Made by a program: the position numbers and the translations under genes. A DNA stretch of 64,000 bases, taken from Cololabis saira. Lineage: Eukaryota; Chordata; Actinopteri; Beloniformes; Belonidae. Every line of letters starts with the position of its first letter. Position 1 is the first letter of the stretch. The notes beneath the pieces are model-generated. The model did no database searches, was not told where the DNA came from, and was given only the letters and a program-made list of their open reading frames with translations. Location of the stretch: positions 32,340,590 through 32,404,589 of the forward strand of contig NC_084591.1 in the NCBI RefSeq assembly GCF_033807715.1, in the 5' to 3' direction. Below, piece by piece: positions 53,910-64,000 of this stretch.

Positions 53910-56395
53910 AAGTCAACTATTTTCGCAAATTTTTGCTTAAATAACTTTTCATCCAGTAAAAAACTGTTTAAATCTAAATGTTTTTGGTTTCAAAACAATC
54001 CACATTGGTGAGTCAAATAAAAGAAAGCACTTACAGAGAAAGCCCCATTTCCTTCAGATAGGACTTCATCAGTTCAGGTAAGTCCACCGGTGAGTCACAT
54101 GAACCCAGTGTGTTCATTTGTCAGTGAAGGTCTGAAACAGTCTCGAGGAACGGCCATGAACAAAGCTCATGAAAGCCTAATTAACAAAAAAGAAGCAACA
54201 AACTGACCAAGATGGACAAAAATGAACATAAACAGATTATAAACTGAAATAATTGGATGAAAACAGATACAGACAAAATAGCACATAAAACTGAGATGAA
54301 ATCACTAAACAACTGGGAGGAGACCAAGATGCAGACTCTGGATACACCGGTGTCCTCTTGGAGGAGGGAAGGAGGTCTGAAACCCACAACTTGAACTTGG
54401 ATAAGAACAATGTGATGTTTGTGGACTCCAAAGAGGGATGAATGACCAGCTGCAGTTTCTGTTCATTCTTACACGGCCTTCTCTGTCATTGGTCAGAAAA
54501 CGGTCTTTCAGTTCTTTTGAAGGTCCTATAACAACAAGAAAACCTAGAGAGTGGAAGAAGCAAATGCTCCTCCATGAGTATCACTGAGGTCCTGAGAGCT
54601 TTCGGACCGTTGGTTGATAAATATCTCGTGATGATCCCTTTGACATCAAAGTAATCATAAACCAACCTGGTGATACTGAAGATCCTGTTGATCGATCACA
54701 TAGAACTGCTGATCTATCACATAGAACCATATTCTTGATCAGGCTGGACCAGTGACCAGTGAATCTGATGTAAAGCATCATCTGCAGCATCATCAGGGCT
54801 GCGGCATGACCTCATGGTCAAAGAGGGAGGACATGTGGACATGTCGGAGGTGTTGGACATCTGAGGTGGTCCACAGATCTGAGATCCAGGAGAGGGTCAT
54901 TGATCGTGTGGAGGGTTTCTGCTCGTTATGTCGCTCAGACACTGATCTGATGACAGGGTTTGTCGTGGCGCCGCCTGAGCCACCTTCCACCAAAAATGCA
55001 GCTCTCCGCCCAAATAAACACCGTCATTGACAACTTAATGATGCCTCCGTCTGCCATGTGTGTGGGCTCGCAGTTCAGCTGGAAGTCGGAGCTCTGTGAT
55101 AGGATGTTTACAGAGAAGTGGACGTGGCCATTCACCCGTCCACTAAATATCGAACTGAAGAGATGTCTTCACACATGAACGGACAGACGGATGGACAGAG
55201 AGCTGAGGAAGAAGATCCGTACCTGATGAAACCACATCAGTGTATTTAAAAAAGTTAAAACGGCCGCTGTTTCCAGATGAGGGAGGAGTTTGGACATGTG
55301 GGAGGATCCATGGTGATCCAGTGATCTGGTTTAGTTTAAGAAGAAACTCTGAAGTTCAACTTTAGCCAGAAAATCAAGGCAGAGAGCTAGAATGAGGTCA
55401 CCTTGTGGTCCGTGGAAGAAAAGCAGGTCTTAATCTGGACCCTAGTGGTCGGTACGTTTCTGCTTTTAGACAGTCAGTCTCTTTAAAACCACTACAAGTG
55501 GAATGAACTAAGAGACAATGTAAAGAGCTGCTGCTCCATCCTCTGAACCGGTTTTTAAAAACCATCTGAATCTGTAACTGCCGACTTCTGTAAACCTGAA
55601 CCTTCAGTATTGTGTGATAGGGCTGACTACTCGTGTTTGTGTGTGGGTGGGTTGGGGGTGTGACCATACCTGGTACTGGTATGGTTCTCAGGGTGCCCTG
55701 CCAGGGGGAGCACGAGGCCGACTTCGGAATGATGCATCAAATGGAAACATTTATGTTTGACATTATACACGGCCCCTTAAATAAATAAAATAAAAAAACA
55801 AAAGAATTCCAAGGAGATTTAGACATGAGATTACCCTGGATTTATTCTGTCTGGGTTTAACAAAGACAGGATCTTGGGTTAACTGGTTGGACCTTAAACA
55901 TACATTTAAAGTTCACCAGAACCGACCCAGCCAAGAATGACCGACCAACTCACAGGAGAAGTCCATCACACATGTGGAAAGTCCTGTATGAACCCTCCTC
56001 TTTAATAACAGCGTCTGTCCTCGGCACCTCAGACAGAACGATTATCGATGGACGGCTGATACCATCTGAGGTTAAATGACGTGGAAAGAGATTCTGAGGC
56101 TTCAAACAAAGATCACGTCCAAACATAAAGGCCACCTGAGTGTTTGTGACCTGAACCGTCTGCTGCCGGCCTGACAGGCGTCTTTGTGCTGTTCGATGAA
56201 AGGCCGCCAACACGCAATTACAGAACACACTCCTACCTGCTCAGCAGGGGGCCAGACGGGAGCCTTTTAGCTAATGATCCCTCTTCATCTCTCGTTTATC
56301 ACAGTCTCAGGCAGATACTCCTCCTCCCTCTGCTTTCGTCTTCCAGCAAAGTCCCCAGATAAACTGGGACAAGAGGGAAATACAGCGAGTGGAAG
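53910..56395. other. 2.5 kb without a recognised gene
   Basis: No exon or family repeat supported. TCAGCAGGGGGCCA at 56240-56253 is a weak (11 of 14) CTCF-like match. Confidence 0.4.
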
Positions 56396-56400
56396 CACAT

Positions 56401-57035
56401 GGGGTATTTCCACTGGTACCAACTGGTACCAACTGGGCTCTACTCTGCTTTAAGGGTTTTCCACTAGGTGGGCCGGGGTACTAACCGAGCTGAGTTGGGC
56501 TGAAAATGCATCGTCACCAGGCTGTAGGCCACTGGTTGGCCAGAGAATAATGTCTGGCAACTCCTTCACAGCTGCCATATTTAAAACCCAGCAATACCTA
56601 CCGCTATTACGCAACACTACGCAATATATACCGTTTATGGCACTGCACTTTTATTTTTTTATTTATATTTTTGTTTTTATTTTAATTTTAATTTTTGTAT
56701 CTTTTTATCTTTATATGGGTGTTTGGTTTTTGGGGTGTTTGATTTGTATATGACAGTGCTGTGTGAGTGGGATGGAGATGTCAATTTCTCCAAAGGGATT
56801 AATAAAGTCGTCTAAATCTGAATCTGAATATACTACCGCAATACTACCGCCATATTACCGCAATACTGCAATACATGGCAGAAAACCCACTCTGTGTTGC
56901 AACCAGGAGGTCCACACGTTTCTGGGCCTCGTGGCCGACGGCCCCATCCAGAGGGGGCTCGATGGGGCAACGCGGGGTGAGAAAGAGGCTCCACCCACAT
57001 TGAGGCGGTACTGGACTGTGATGGAAAACGGCTGA
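56401..57035. mobile_element. PIF/Harbinger-like MITE remnant, interrupted by a LINE tail
   Basis: The left part (CTGGTACCAACTGGGCTCTA, then GGTTTTCCACT) and right part (GGCGGTACTGG, GTGATGGAAAACG) resemble the ends of a common fish Harbinger family. A frame in the right part reads EVHTFLGLVADGPIQRGLDG, close to the Myb/SANT-type start of the Harbinger accessory protein. Confidence 0.5.
56640..56838 (+). mobile_element. LINE 3' UTR tail inside the MITE
   Basis: T-rich 3' UTR ending in TCTCCAAAGGGATTAATAAA and (TCTGAA)n-like repeats. Similar CCGCAATACTACC flanks on both sides suggest insertion into the MITE. Confidence 0.55.
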
Positions 57036-57100
57036 GACCGGGGGCAGGCGAGGCGAGGGGGAAGATCCACAGGACGTATCGCAGACGTCTTGATGCTCAC

Positions 57101-57924
57101 ATACCCCTTTTCCACCAAAACCGATTCCAGGGCTGTTTCTGGGCCAGTGCGGCTGCTGGTTCACAACTCGTTCAATTTACGAACCAGCTGAGAACCGGTT
57201 TGTTTTTTCATAGCTCGGGTGCTAAGGGAAGACACATCATTACGTCACTGCAAATGTCAGTTACGTCGCTGCGTTTGGATTTGCCAGAAAATTGAAGCAA
57301 CAACAACGTATTTGCTCTAATACAGACTTGGTCTGCTTGGCACCCTCCGTGGATCATATCGCTAAAAGACAGGTTGTGTCCTCCACAAACCGCTTCTGCT
57401 TTGCTGCATCCATATATTAATTCGTCACTTATTTAAAACGTCGCAAAGTCTTGCCATTGGTCTTGTTTTTTTTTTTTTTTTATCTATCTCTTATAATGTT
57501 TTTATTATTTTTATTGTTGTTTGTGTTTTTAGCCTTAATCCTTTAACTTTTATCTTTTTATAAATTTTATATATTTTATGTTGTATGTCAGGGTGCATTG
57601 GTCTCCCAGTTTTTATCTTTTTGGTCTCCCAGTTTTTATTTGTTTATTATGCTTATTTTTCAATCAAAATGTCAAAGCACCTTGTATTTCATGTACCTGG
57701 ACGAAAGGTGCTATATAAATAAAATTTGATTGATTGATTGATTAACAACTCCGCCCCCTCCGCTTACATATGCGGTTCTTTCCTCTAGCCCAGAAAAGAG
57801 TTGGTGCTACTTTGGAACTGGTTTTTCTGGCTCAGAGCCAGTTATTTGTCCGTGGAAATAGAAAGTCCAAACTCAGTAATGGCCCAGAACCAGCCCTGGA
57901 ACCGGTTTGGTGAAAAAGGGGTAT
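57101..57924. mobile_element. Non-autonomous DNA transposon with inverted ends
   Basis: ATACCCCTTTTCCACCAAAA at the left and GGTTTGGTGAAAAAGGGGTA with T at the right are inverted copies. Subterminal TTCCAGGGCTG and CAGCCCTGGAA are also mirrored. No transposase. A LINE tail (57465-57745) is nested within. Confidence 0.8.
57465..57745 (+). mobile_element. L2-like LINE 3' UTR with (TGAT)n tail
   Basis: T-rich sequence then AAAGGTGCTATATAAATAAA and TTGATTGATTGATTGATT, the usual 3' end of fish L2-type elements. Confidence 0.65.
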
Positions 57925-58243
57925 CAAAGGTCTTTTTTCTGGTGATTCAAAAAGAATATTTCACAGATTTACACAGGAAACTCTCATCCCGAGGTCACAT
58001 GACAAACCAGAGACAGTCACATCATCTTTACTGACATATAGAGATGGCAGTCCAAACAGTTTTCCACGTGGTTCTTCAGTGGTGGGACAAGTTCAAGAGG
58101 GTGTTGAAAACCGTTCTCTTCCAGGACCACCTCCTATCGTGAACTACGCTGCTCCTCGAGCTTCCTGAACTGCACTTGAATGTGGTCTTAGCTGCACCTA
58201 TTTGAATGCTGACTTATCTGCACCTACTTCGTGATCTACTGTT

Positions 58244-58837
58244 AGTGACTGTGTTTACATGCAGTCAATAACCCTTTTAAAACCCGAATATTGGCAATAA
58301 CCCGAATTTGCACGGCCATGTAAACACCAATAACCCCTTTGAATAACCCGAATTTGCTCATATTCGGGTTTTTAAAAACCTGAATATGACCCCTGGGTTA
58401 CTCCTTTTAAAACCCGAATATTCGGTCATATAAACGCCAAACGGGATATCCCCATCAAACAGAACAGGAATGTGTTTTCTGCGCATGCTCTGTTCGCAAG
58501 GAATCTTGGTCTTTTGAGTCCAGGAAGTTCTTCTAAACATGGAGAAAAACGCAAGACCATTCCACACTTTTGGAGTGAGGAGGAGACTAATCACTTCATA
58601 AATGTAATGAAGGATATGAACATTTTGGCATTTGTAGACGCTAGAAAGTACCGGGATAGCGAGATTTACAAGAAGGTGAGCGAAAAGTTGTGCGAAGCAG
58701 CATTTGTTTTGAATTTGGATACAGGAAGAAGAAGCGGAAATAACGGGAATTGCGTCATCACGTTCTCCGCGTGTCGCTGGTTTGATCGATATATCCCGAA
58801 TGATTAATTACCATGTAAAGGGAATATTCCAGTCACT
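58244..58837 (+). mobile_element. Harbinger-like MITE with Myb/SANT-like coding fragment
   Basis: AGTGACTG with GTTTACATG at the left is mirrored by CATGTAAAG ... CAGTCACT at the right. CCCGAATA/AACCCGAAT repeats fill the left third. The central reading frame has an HFWSEEETNHFI start, see 58540-58680. Confidence 0.6.
58540..58680 (+). pseudogene. Myb/SANT-like DNA-binding domain fragment
   Basis: The frame reads HFWSEEETNHFINVMKDMNI, then FVDARKYRDSEIYKKVSEKL, the W-x-x-E-E-T ... Y helix pattern of Myb/SANT-like proteins encoded by PIF/Harbinger elements. It is open from 58472 to 58807, but only one exon-like piece remains. Confidence 0.6.
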
Positions 58838-58849
58838 GTTACCTCGGGT

Positions 58850-60035
58850 TCACGGGGGAGCGTGTTTGGACAGATTTGATCAGAATAGAAATAAAGTAAT
58901 CTTCATTAGCCTCATAGCTTAGCATAAGCTAAACCACTTGAGATAGTTGTGGCAACGCCGGTCACGCTGGATTCACACAGCAGCCTTGTGGCGAGGAGGA
59001 GGGTGTGTCCGACGCCTCTGACGGATGCTGTCGTCATGGGATCATCTCTGCCTCACACGGGGGACCTGCCAGCTCTGGTTTTGGGTGGACTCTGTCCGTC
59101 AGAGACAGGCAGTGCTGCCCAGAGCGGACAGCGATAACGAGTTTCCTCTGACGCCATCTGCATTTGACCTCCTCCGTTAGACTGTAGCTGTGTAGCCACA
59201 ACTCTGTTGACTGATACATGCATTGAAGCGGGAAAAGTTGAAAGTCCACACGGCCCACAATTCATTGTGGTAACAGATGACGTCACTGGATTGAGAGCAG
59301 CAACATCGCTGTTTGAAGCCATGACCCCTAAAACCACCTGAGACTACAGGGGAAAAACGTGAAGATGTCCAACCCTGCATCGTGCTGAGCTGCCTTCAGA
59401 GCCTGGAAGCTTTTAACGTTTTTATTCACTTCTATCAAAACTACCACAGGTTTCCAGATGAGAGGGTGGACGTGGTTGCAGAAGAGCGTGAAGCAGAGTC
59501 AGAAACACGGAGAAAGTTCAGGCGGAGTCACGTGATGTGAAATGAGAAGCGAGGAGCAGCAGATAGAGGGAGGACGAGTGATAATTGTGTCTCTGACAGA
59601 GGAGGGAGCGGCACAGTTGCTAATACTCTGTGTGATGTTGGTATTGATCAGTCGCTCAGATGGAGAGGCGGGACGTGACATCATGACCTGACATCGCGGC
59701 TAATCGAAAACTAATTCCCCGTCTCCATCGTCTTCATCATTGTGGGCTTCGTAATCTTTTCACACACGCCATTCAGAGCTGCAGCCGCCCCCGCCCAGCA
59801 ACTATTATCATGGCCGAGGTTAGATCAGAGCAGAAACCATCAGGACCCTGTGAGACAGTTGTCAGGACCGCCGTGATTGTGTGGCGGGCCACGATCATCA
59901 GCTGTAGCTGCGTTGTTCATCACAATCAGACATTACAACACGTCTGGACGTCCATCTGCAGATCTGCTGAGAGACAACAGTCCGTCCTTGACATGTGGAC
60001 ATGTGTTTGACCAACTTTTGAGACATGTCGGCCTC
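58850..60035. other. Non-coding, nothing firm
   Basis: CATAGCTTAGCATAAGCTAA near 58914 repeats a motif at 35228. 59500-59830 is moderately GC-rich without an exon call. Confidence 0.4.
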
Positions 60036-60044
60036 GCACCGGGT

Positions 60045-60185
60045 CTGGATCCAGACCGTCAGTTCCTCTAATGACCACTAGGGTCTGGATCCAGACCTGT
60101 GCTTCCTTTACTGACCACTAAGATCTGGATCCAGACCTGTGGTTCCTCTAATGACCACTAAGATCTGGATCCAGACCCTGGTGGT
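60045..60185. repeat. About 54-bp tandem repeat, 3 units, with a palindromic core
   Basis: Each unit holds GGTCTGGATCCAGACC or a close variant (perfect 16-bp palindrome) plus a TTCCTCTAATGACCACTA-type arm. Related units at 60905-61075 and 12120-12200. Confidence 0.88.
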
Positions 60186-60595
60186 CAGTGAAGGACCTGC
60201 AGGTCTGGATGCGTACGGTTGGTAGAGGAGCACTTTGTTCCGGTTCTCCTGTCAGGTACGAAAGAAGAACTCAGTCAACAGTTTCCTTCGTGTGTTTTCA
60301 GCCACGACGAGAGCGACACACTCACACTGACTTAATGAAGTGTAAACAGCAGAGCTGCAAGACAGAAATGGAATTTACACTTCATGAAACGTGACACGAA
60401 AGCAAACACACCTCGCAGGTTCAGAGGTGTCGTTCGTCCGCTTCAGCGGCCAACGTGAAGATTATTCCTGACAGTCGCAGAAAAGACGCAAAGCAGCGAC
60501 AACAGAGAAGGAAAGAGTTGAGATCCGAGATGATCAGTTTTATAGAGGAGGGGACATTCCTACCATCACGACTGCTGAACAAAAGAATCCACAAT

Positions 60596-60597
<2 letters not shown>

Positions 60598-60666
<69 letters not shown>
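60598..60666. repeat. (TG)n array
   Basis: About 34 TG units; a shorter (TG)n follows at 60753-60769. Confidence 0.97.
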
Positions 60667-60669
<3 letters not shown>

Positions 60670-60904
60670 CCGTATATGTGTGTGAACTAGTACCAGATGC
60701 TCTCATTTTCACCTCCAAATCTGTTATTGTACTATCAGCGTGATCAGGGCAAGTGTGTGTGTGTGTGTGTTGTTACCTCAAACACACGTTTAGCATCCAT
60801 TTACCTGATTAAAGTAAGAACAAAAAGAGGGGGAGGGAAATCCCAGAACCTGATTAAAAAAGACCTGCTGAAGCTTAAATTACCACAAGGGGTCAGTAAG
60901 TTCC

Positions 60905-61075
60905 TTCACTGACAACCAGGATCTGGACCCAGACCTTCTAGATCTGGAGGTCCCGACCACCAGGATCTGGACCCAGACCTTCTAGATCCAGACCTGCAGG
61001 TCATAGCCACCAGGATCTGGACCCGGACCTTCTAGATCTGGAGATCCCAACCACCAGGACCCGGATCCAGACCTG
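60905..61075. repeat. About 55-bp tandem repeat, 3 units
   Basis: Units of CCACCAGGATCTGGACCC, AGACCTTCTAGATC and a variable part. Same family as 60045-60185. Confidence 0.85.
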
Positions 61076-61438
61076 CTTGGTTCAGGTTGGTCTTCAGGTC
61101 TCTCCACCAACTCTGACCTGAACTCAGCATCAAGTCTGCATCATGGTGCCGGGTGGGAGTCGGCCTGTGGCTGCTGGTCCACCGGGGGTTTACTACGGAG
61201 GCCGCGTTCAGAGTCTTCATGCCAGACTCCAGGAGCTGGATCTATAAGTTGTCTCGTCTCTCGGAGTTTGGTGAACTTCAGCTGCTTCTGAATTCACGCA
61301 CACCTCCAATTAACGCAGCGCACGCTCACCCGTGAAATCAGTCACTGCACGCATGAATACGTGCACATGCCCCACACTTCTGCTCCAGCGCTCAGCCGCA
61401 CGTCTGTGACACCCAACCCACTAATAACACACTCATGC

Positions 61439-61580
<142 letters not shown>

Positions 61581-61984
61581 TCTGACATCAGCCATGCACC
61601 CCCTCCATCGCAGTGACATCACAGAGGTGAAGTGTTCCAGAGGAGATCTGGCAGGTTTCCAGCGAGGGCTGGTGTTGGTCGGGTTCTTCTTTGAATCACA
61701 CCTCCACCTGCCCCTGCGCTCAGATCAAACTTCTGACGATCAGATACTTTACAGAAAGTGACAGGCGGCACTGCAGCGAGGCGAGGTGTTGCACGCTTTC
61801 ATTATCAGCTGCCTCCTGAAAAAACATCACATTTAAGAGCAGAACTGTCACAACAGGACATCACACAGCTAAGAACTGACGCTTTAAACCAATCCATCAC
61901 TCTCCTGTAGTCCAGGTTCAGGTCTGGGTACAGTAGTCCAACCAACTCCAGGATGATACTGGGGGTGTCCTGGCCCCTGTCTGA

Positions 61985-62165
61985 CTGGACAGAATCAGAC
62001 GGACTACCACCAACGGTCTCTTCTGGATGTGGAGGAGCAGGGACTCTACTCCGAGTCTCTCCTGGACGTCCAGACTTCTCCTGTCTCCACGGTGACGTCC
62101 AGACACCCTGCAGAGGAGACTGTGCATCTGGTTCTTTCAGTCACTACCCACAGTTCCATAGGTGA
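61985..62165 (-). mobile_element. Rex3-like C-terminal scrap
   Basis: The minus strand reads ELWVVTERTRC and, in another frame, LLCRVSG ... GVESLLLHI, matching the Rex3 HELWVxTERTRS ... LGVEPLLLHI stretch at 30100-30260. Confidence 0.7.
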
Positions 62166-62283
62166 TGGTAGGAGCAGAGATCCACATGAGAAAAGAGTCT
62201 CAGCTCTTGTGGGAGAACATGATTCTGCCCAACCCTGGTTCATCCAAAAACTCAGTTAGTGAACTCAGTTACCACAAGTAGGC

Positions 62284-62640
62284 TAGGGTTGCCACCCGTC
62301 CTGTAAATTACGGAATTGTCCTTTATTTGAGAAAAAAATGTTGCAACCTGTATTGAACTAATACGGCACGCGATTTGTCCCGTGTTTTCATTAACGCCCC
62401 ATACACACGTCTGTCACACACACATCAACACTAAATTTATCAATAATGAACAAAATAAAACACAGGAAACTTTAAGGCCAGCAAAATCTTAGTGGCGGGA
62501 CAACAGGACCTGATGCATCTGTGCCCAGATCTTTCTATGTGTGTGACAGACAGCGGGGAGGACTGCAGGCTTCACCTCCAGGTAGGGGTTGGGAATTAAA
62601 AGTTGCGTTCCGTATTGAACCAATGCGGACATATATTATG
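62284..62640. mobile_element. Possible hAT-like element, left end only
   Basis: TAGGGTTGCCACCCGTCC with TACGGAATTGTCC is a frequent fish hAT-type terminus. No inverted partner found. Confidence 0.4.
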
Positions 62641-62968
62641 CTCTTATTTATTGATGTCATAATAAATACAGGTGAAGGTCAGAAAATTTGAATATATTGC
62701 AAAACGTCATTCGTAGTAAATTTAACTAAAGGTGAAACAAATATATTATTTCCCCACTACATTCAAAGTGAAATATTTCAAGCCTTTATGTGTTATCATT
62801 TTGCTGATTATGGCTCACAGTTTATGAAAACCCCAAATAAAAAATAAATTAGAGAATATTTTTTGAAATCAATAAACAATTCCATCATGAAAATTATAAC
62901 AAATAAAGGTTTAACATATCTTGCTTTGCCTGTAATAAGAATAGGTAATATATTAGTTTCACCTTTTA

Positions 62969-63062
62969 AGTTGAATTATTGAAATAAATTAACTTTTACA
63001 CCATATTCTAGTTGAATTATTGAAATAAATTAACTTTTACACCATATTCTAGTTGAATTATT
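62969..63062. repeat. About 41-bp tandem duplication in AT-rich DNA
   Basis: The unit from AGTTGAATTATTGAAATAAA to CACCATATTCT is present twice with a partial third copy. Confidence 0.85.
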
Positions 63063-63303
63063 ACTATTATTAGGTCTGGGGCAGGTCTGGTCCAGGTAGG
63101 ATAACTCCCACCCTCTCCTATCACTTCAGCTGGTGGATGCGTGTGGTGGTGGTGTGTGCGAGTGGGGTATTGAACTGTTCTTCCAGTTCAATAATTCCTG
63201 AAATCCAGATGAAAGTGGTTTTAAAAAAAGCTGCTAACATAGATGAGCAGAAACGCAGCTAAGCAGCTGGCTGGGAACATCTGTCACCCAGCTGTTTCTC
63301 TGG

Positions 63304-63304
<1 letters not shown>

Positions 63305-63358
<54 letters not shown>
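63305..63358. repeat. (CA)n array
   Basis: About 27 CA units. Confidence 0.97.
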
Positions 63359-63363
<5 letters not shown>

Positions 63364-63654
63364 TGTTCAGCAGTTCCAGATCAGAGAAGGAAGCCATCAC
63401 TGATCACAGCCGTGAGCGTCTCCATGCCAGGACAGGGATCAGCTGGCGTTCATTAGCGTGTCTCTTAGCTCCGCCCACTGAGGACGGCCGCACCTGTGTG
63501 TCTCCACTCCTCATCTCCAAGCCTCCTCACAAAGCCTCCACGATGAAGGTCTCCAGTCACAGACATGGAGACGCAATAGTGGAAAATACCCCAGCAGACT
63601 TGCTCCAGGTTCATGAAAGAAGAACTAATATCACCACTTAGGTCATTAACACCG

Positions 63655-63960
63655 CCGGCTGCTCTACTTAATAATGAATTATGGCATATTAAGTTTACTG
63701 GTATTTCAACATCTGCCTGGGCTGTTAAAACTCCTAAAGTTACAAGAGACACTTTTAATACTTTTTTCCTTGTCACTGTTTGGCTTAAGGCTTTTCTCCC
63801 ACTATGGGAGTTTTTACCTGCCATTGTTTATGTAATAATTGCTCGGGGGTTTATGTTTATGTTTATGTTTATGTTTATGTTCTGGGTCTCTGGAAAGCGT
63901 CTAGAGACAACATTTGTTGTATTAGACGCTATATAAATAAAATTGAATTGGATTGAATTA
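63655..63960 (+). mobile_element. L2 LINE 3' UTR
   Basis: CTCCCACTATGGGAGTTTTT, an expanded (TTTATG)n block (63850-63880), then CATTTGTTGTATTAGACGC, TATATAAATAAAATTG and (AATTG)n tail: typical L2 3' end of fish. Confidence 0.75.
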
Positions 63961-64000
63961 ATGAGGCTGTAAGTAAAACCATAACGACACGCACCTCCTG

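Overview
The window is vertebrate nuclear DNA, almost certainly from a teleost fish. It has one spliced host gene with large introns. The rest is dense in repeat families typical of fish: Rex3, L2 and other non-LTR elements, tRNA-derived SINEs, several hAT and Harbinger-like elements, a BEL/Pao retrotransposon, and long di-, tetra- and pentanucleotide arrays. There are no bacterial operons, CRISPR arrays or plasmid features.

Host gene. On the minus strand, 11888 down to 1767, eleven coding exons can be joined with GT/AG borders and consistent phases. They encode the first 358 residues of a RIPOR-family (FAM65) protein, most like RIPOR1, a Rho-GTPase effector linked to cell polarity. The gene runs off the left edge: the disordered middle and the C-terminal helical repeats are outside the window. 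An acceptor just before the start codon implies at least one untranslated first exon further right, so much of 12-40 kb may be intron 1. Notable details are a 24-bp microexon and a (TG)n tract directly in front of one 3' splice site.

Mobile DNA, left to right. 4.3-5.4 kb: hAT transposase debris and the C-terminal end of an R2/NeSL-type LINE. 8.2-9.2 kb: two tRNA-type SINEs and an L2 scrap. 9.9-11.2 kb: an inverted-repeat element holding a palindromic MITE. 13.78-14.52 kb: a hAT element keeping the end of its transposase. 17.36-18.34 kb: a second inverted-repeat element holding another copy of the same palindromic MITE with a 12-bp minisatellite in its centre. 19.5-22.6 kb: scrambled Rex3 pieces. 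24.5-25.3 kb: L2. 27.5-30.5 kb: a long dead Rex3. 34.4-35.2 kb: a solo LTR inside a LINE. 40.2-43.3 kb: two LINEs and two hAT elements nested in each other. 56.4-58.9 kb: a run of Harbinger-like MITEs.

The most striking element is a complete BEL/Pao LTR retrotransposon at 44771-52181. It has two 459-bp LTRs that look identical by eye, a perfect 5-bp target duplication (GTCCC), and one uninterrupted 2010-codon gag-pol frame with protease, RT, RNase H and integrase residues in place. It sits inside the reading frame of an older LINE. It looks like a very recent insertion that may still be able to move.

The rest (12-13, 14.5-17.3, 22.6-24.5, 25.6-27.1, 30.5-34.3, 35.2-40.2, 43.3-44.4, 52.6-56.4 and 58.8-64 kb) shows no convincing protein-coding exon. 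It holds microsatellites, minisatellites, a few LINE tails and otherwise unremarkable intronic or intergenic DNA.
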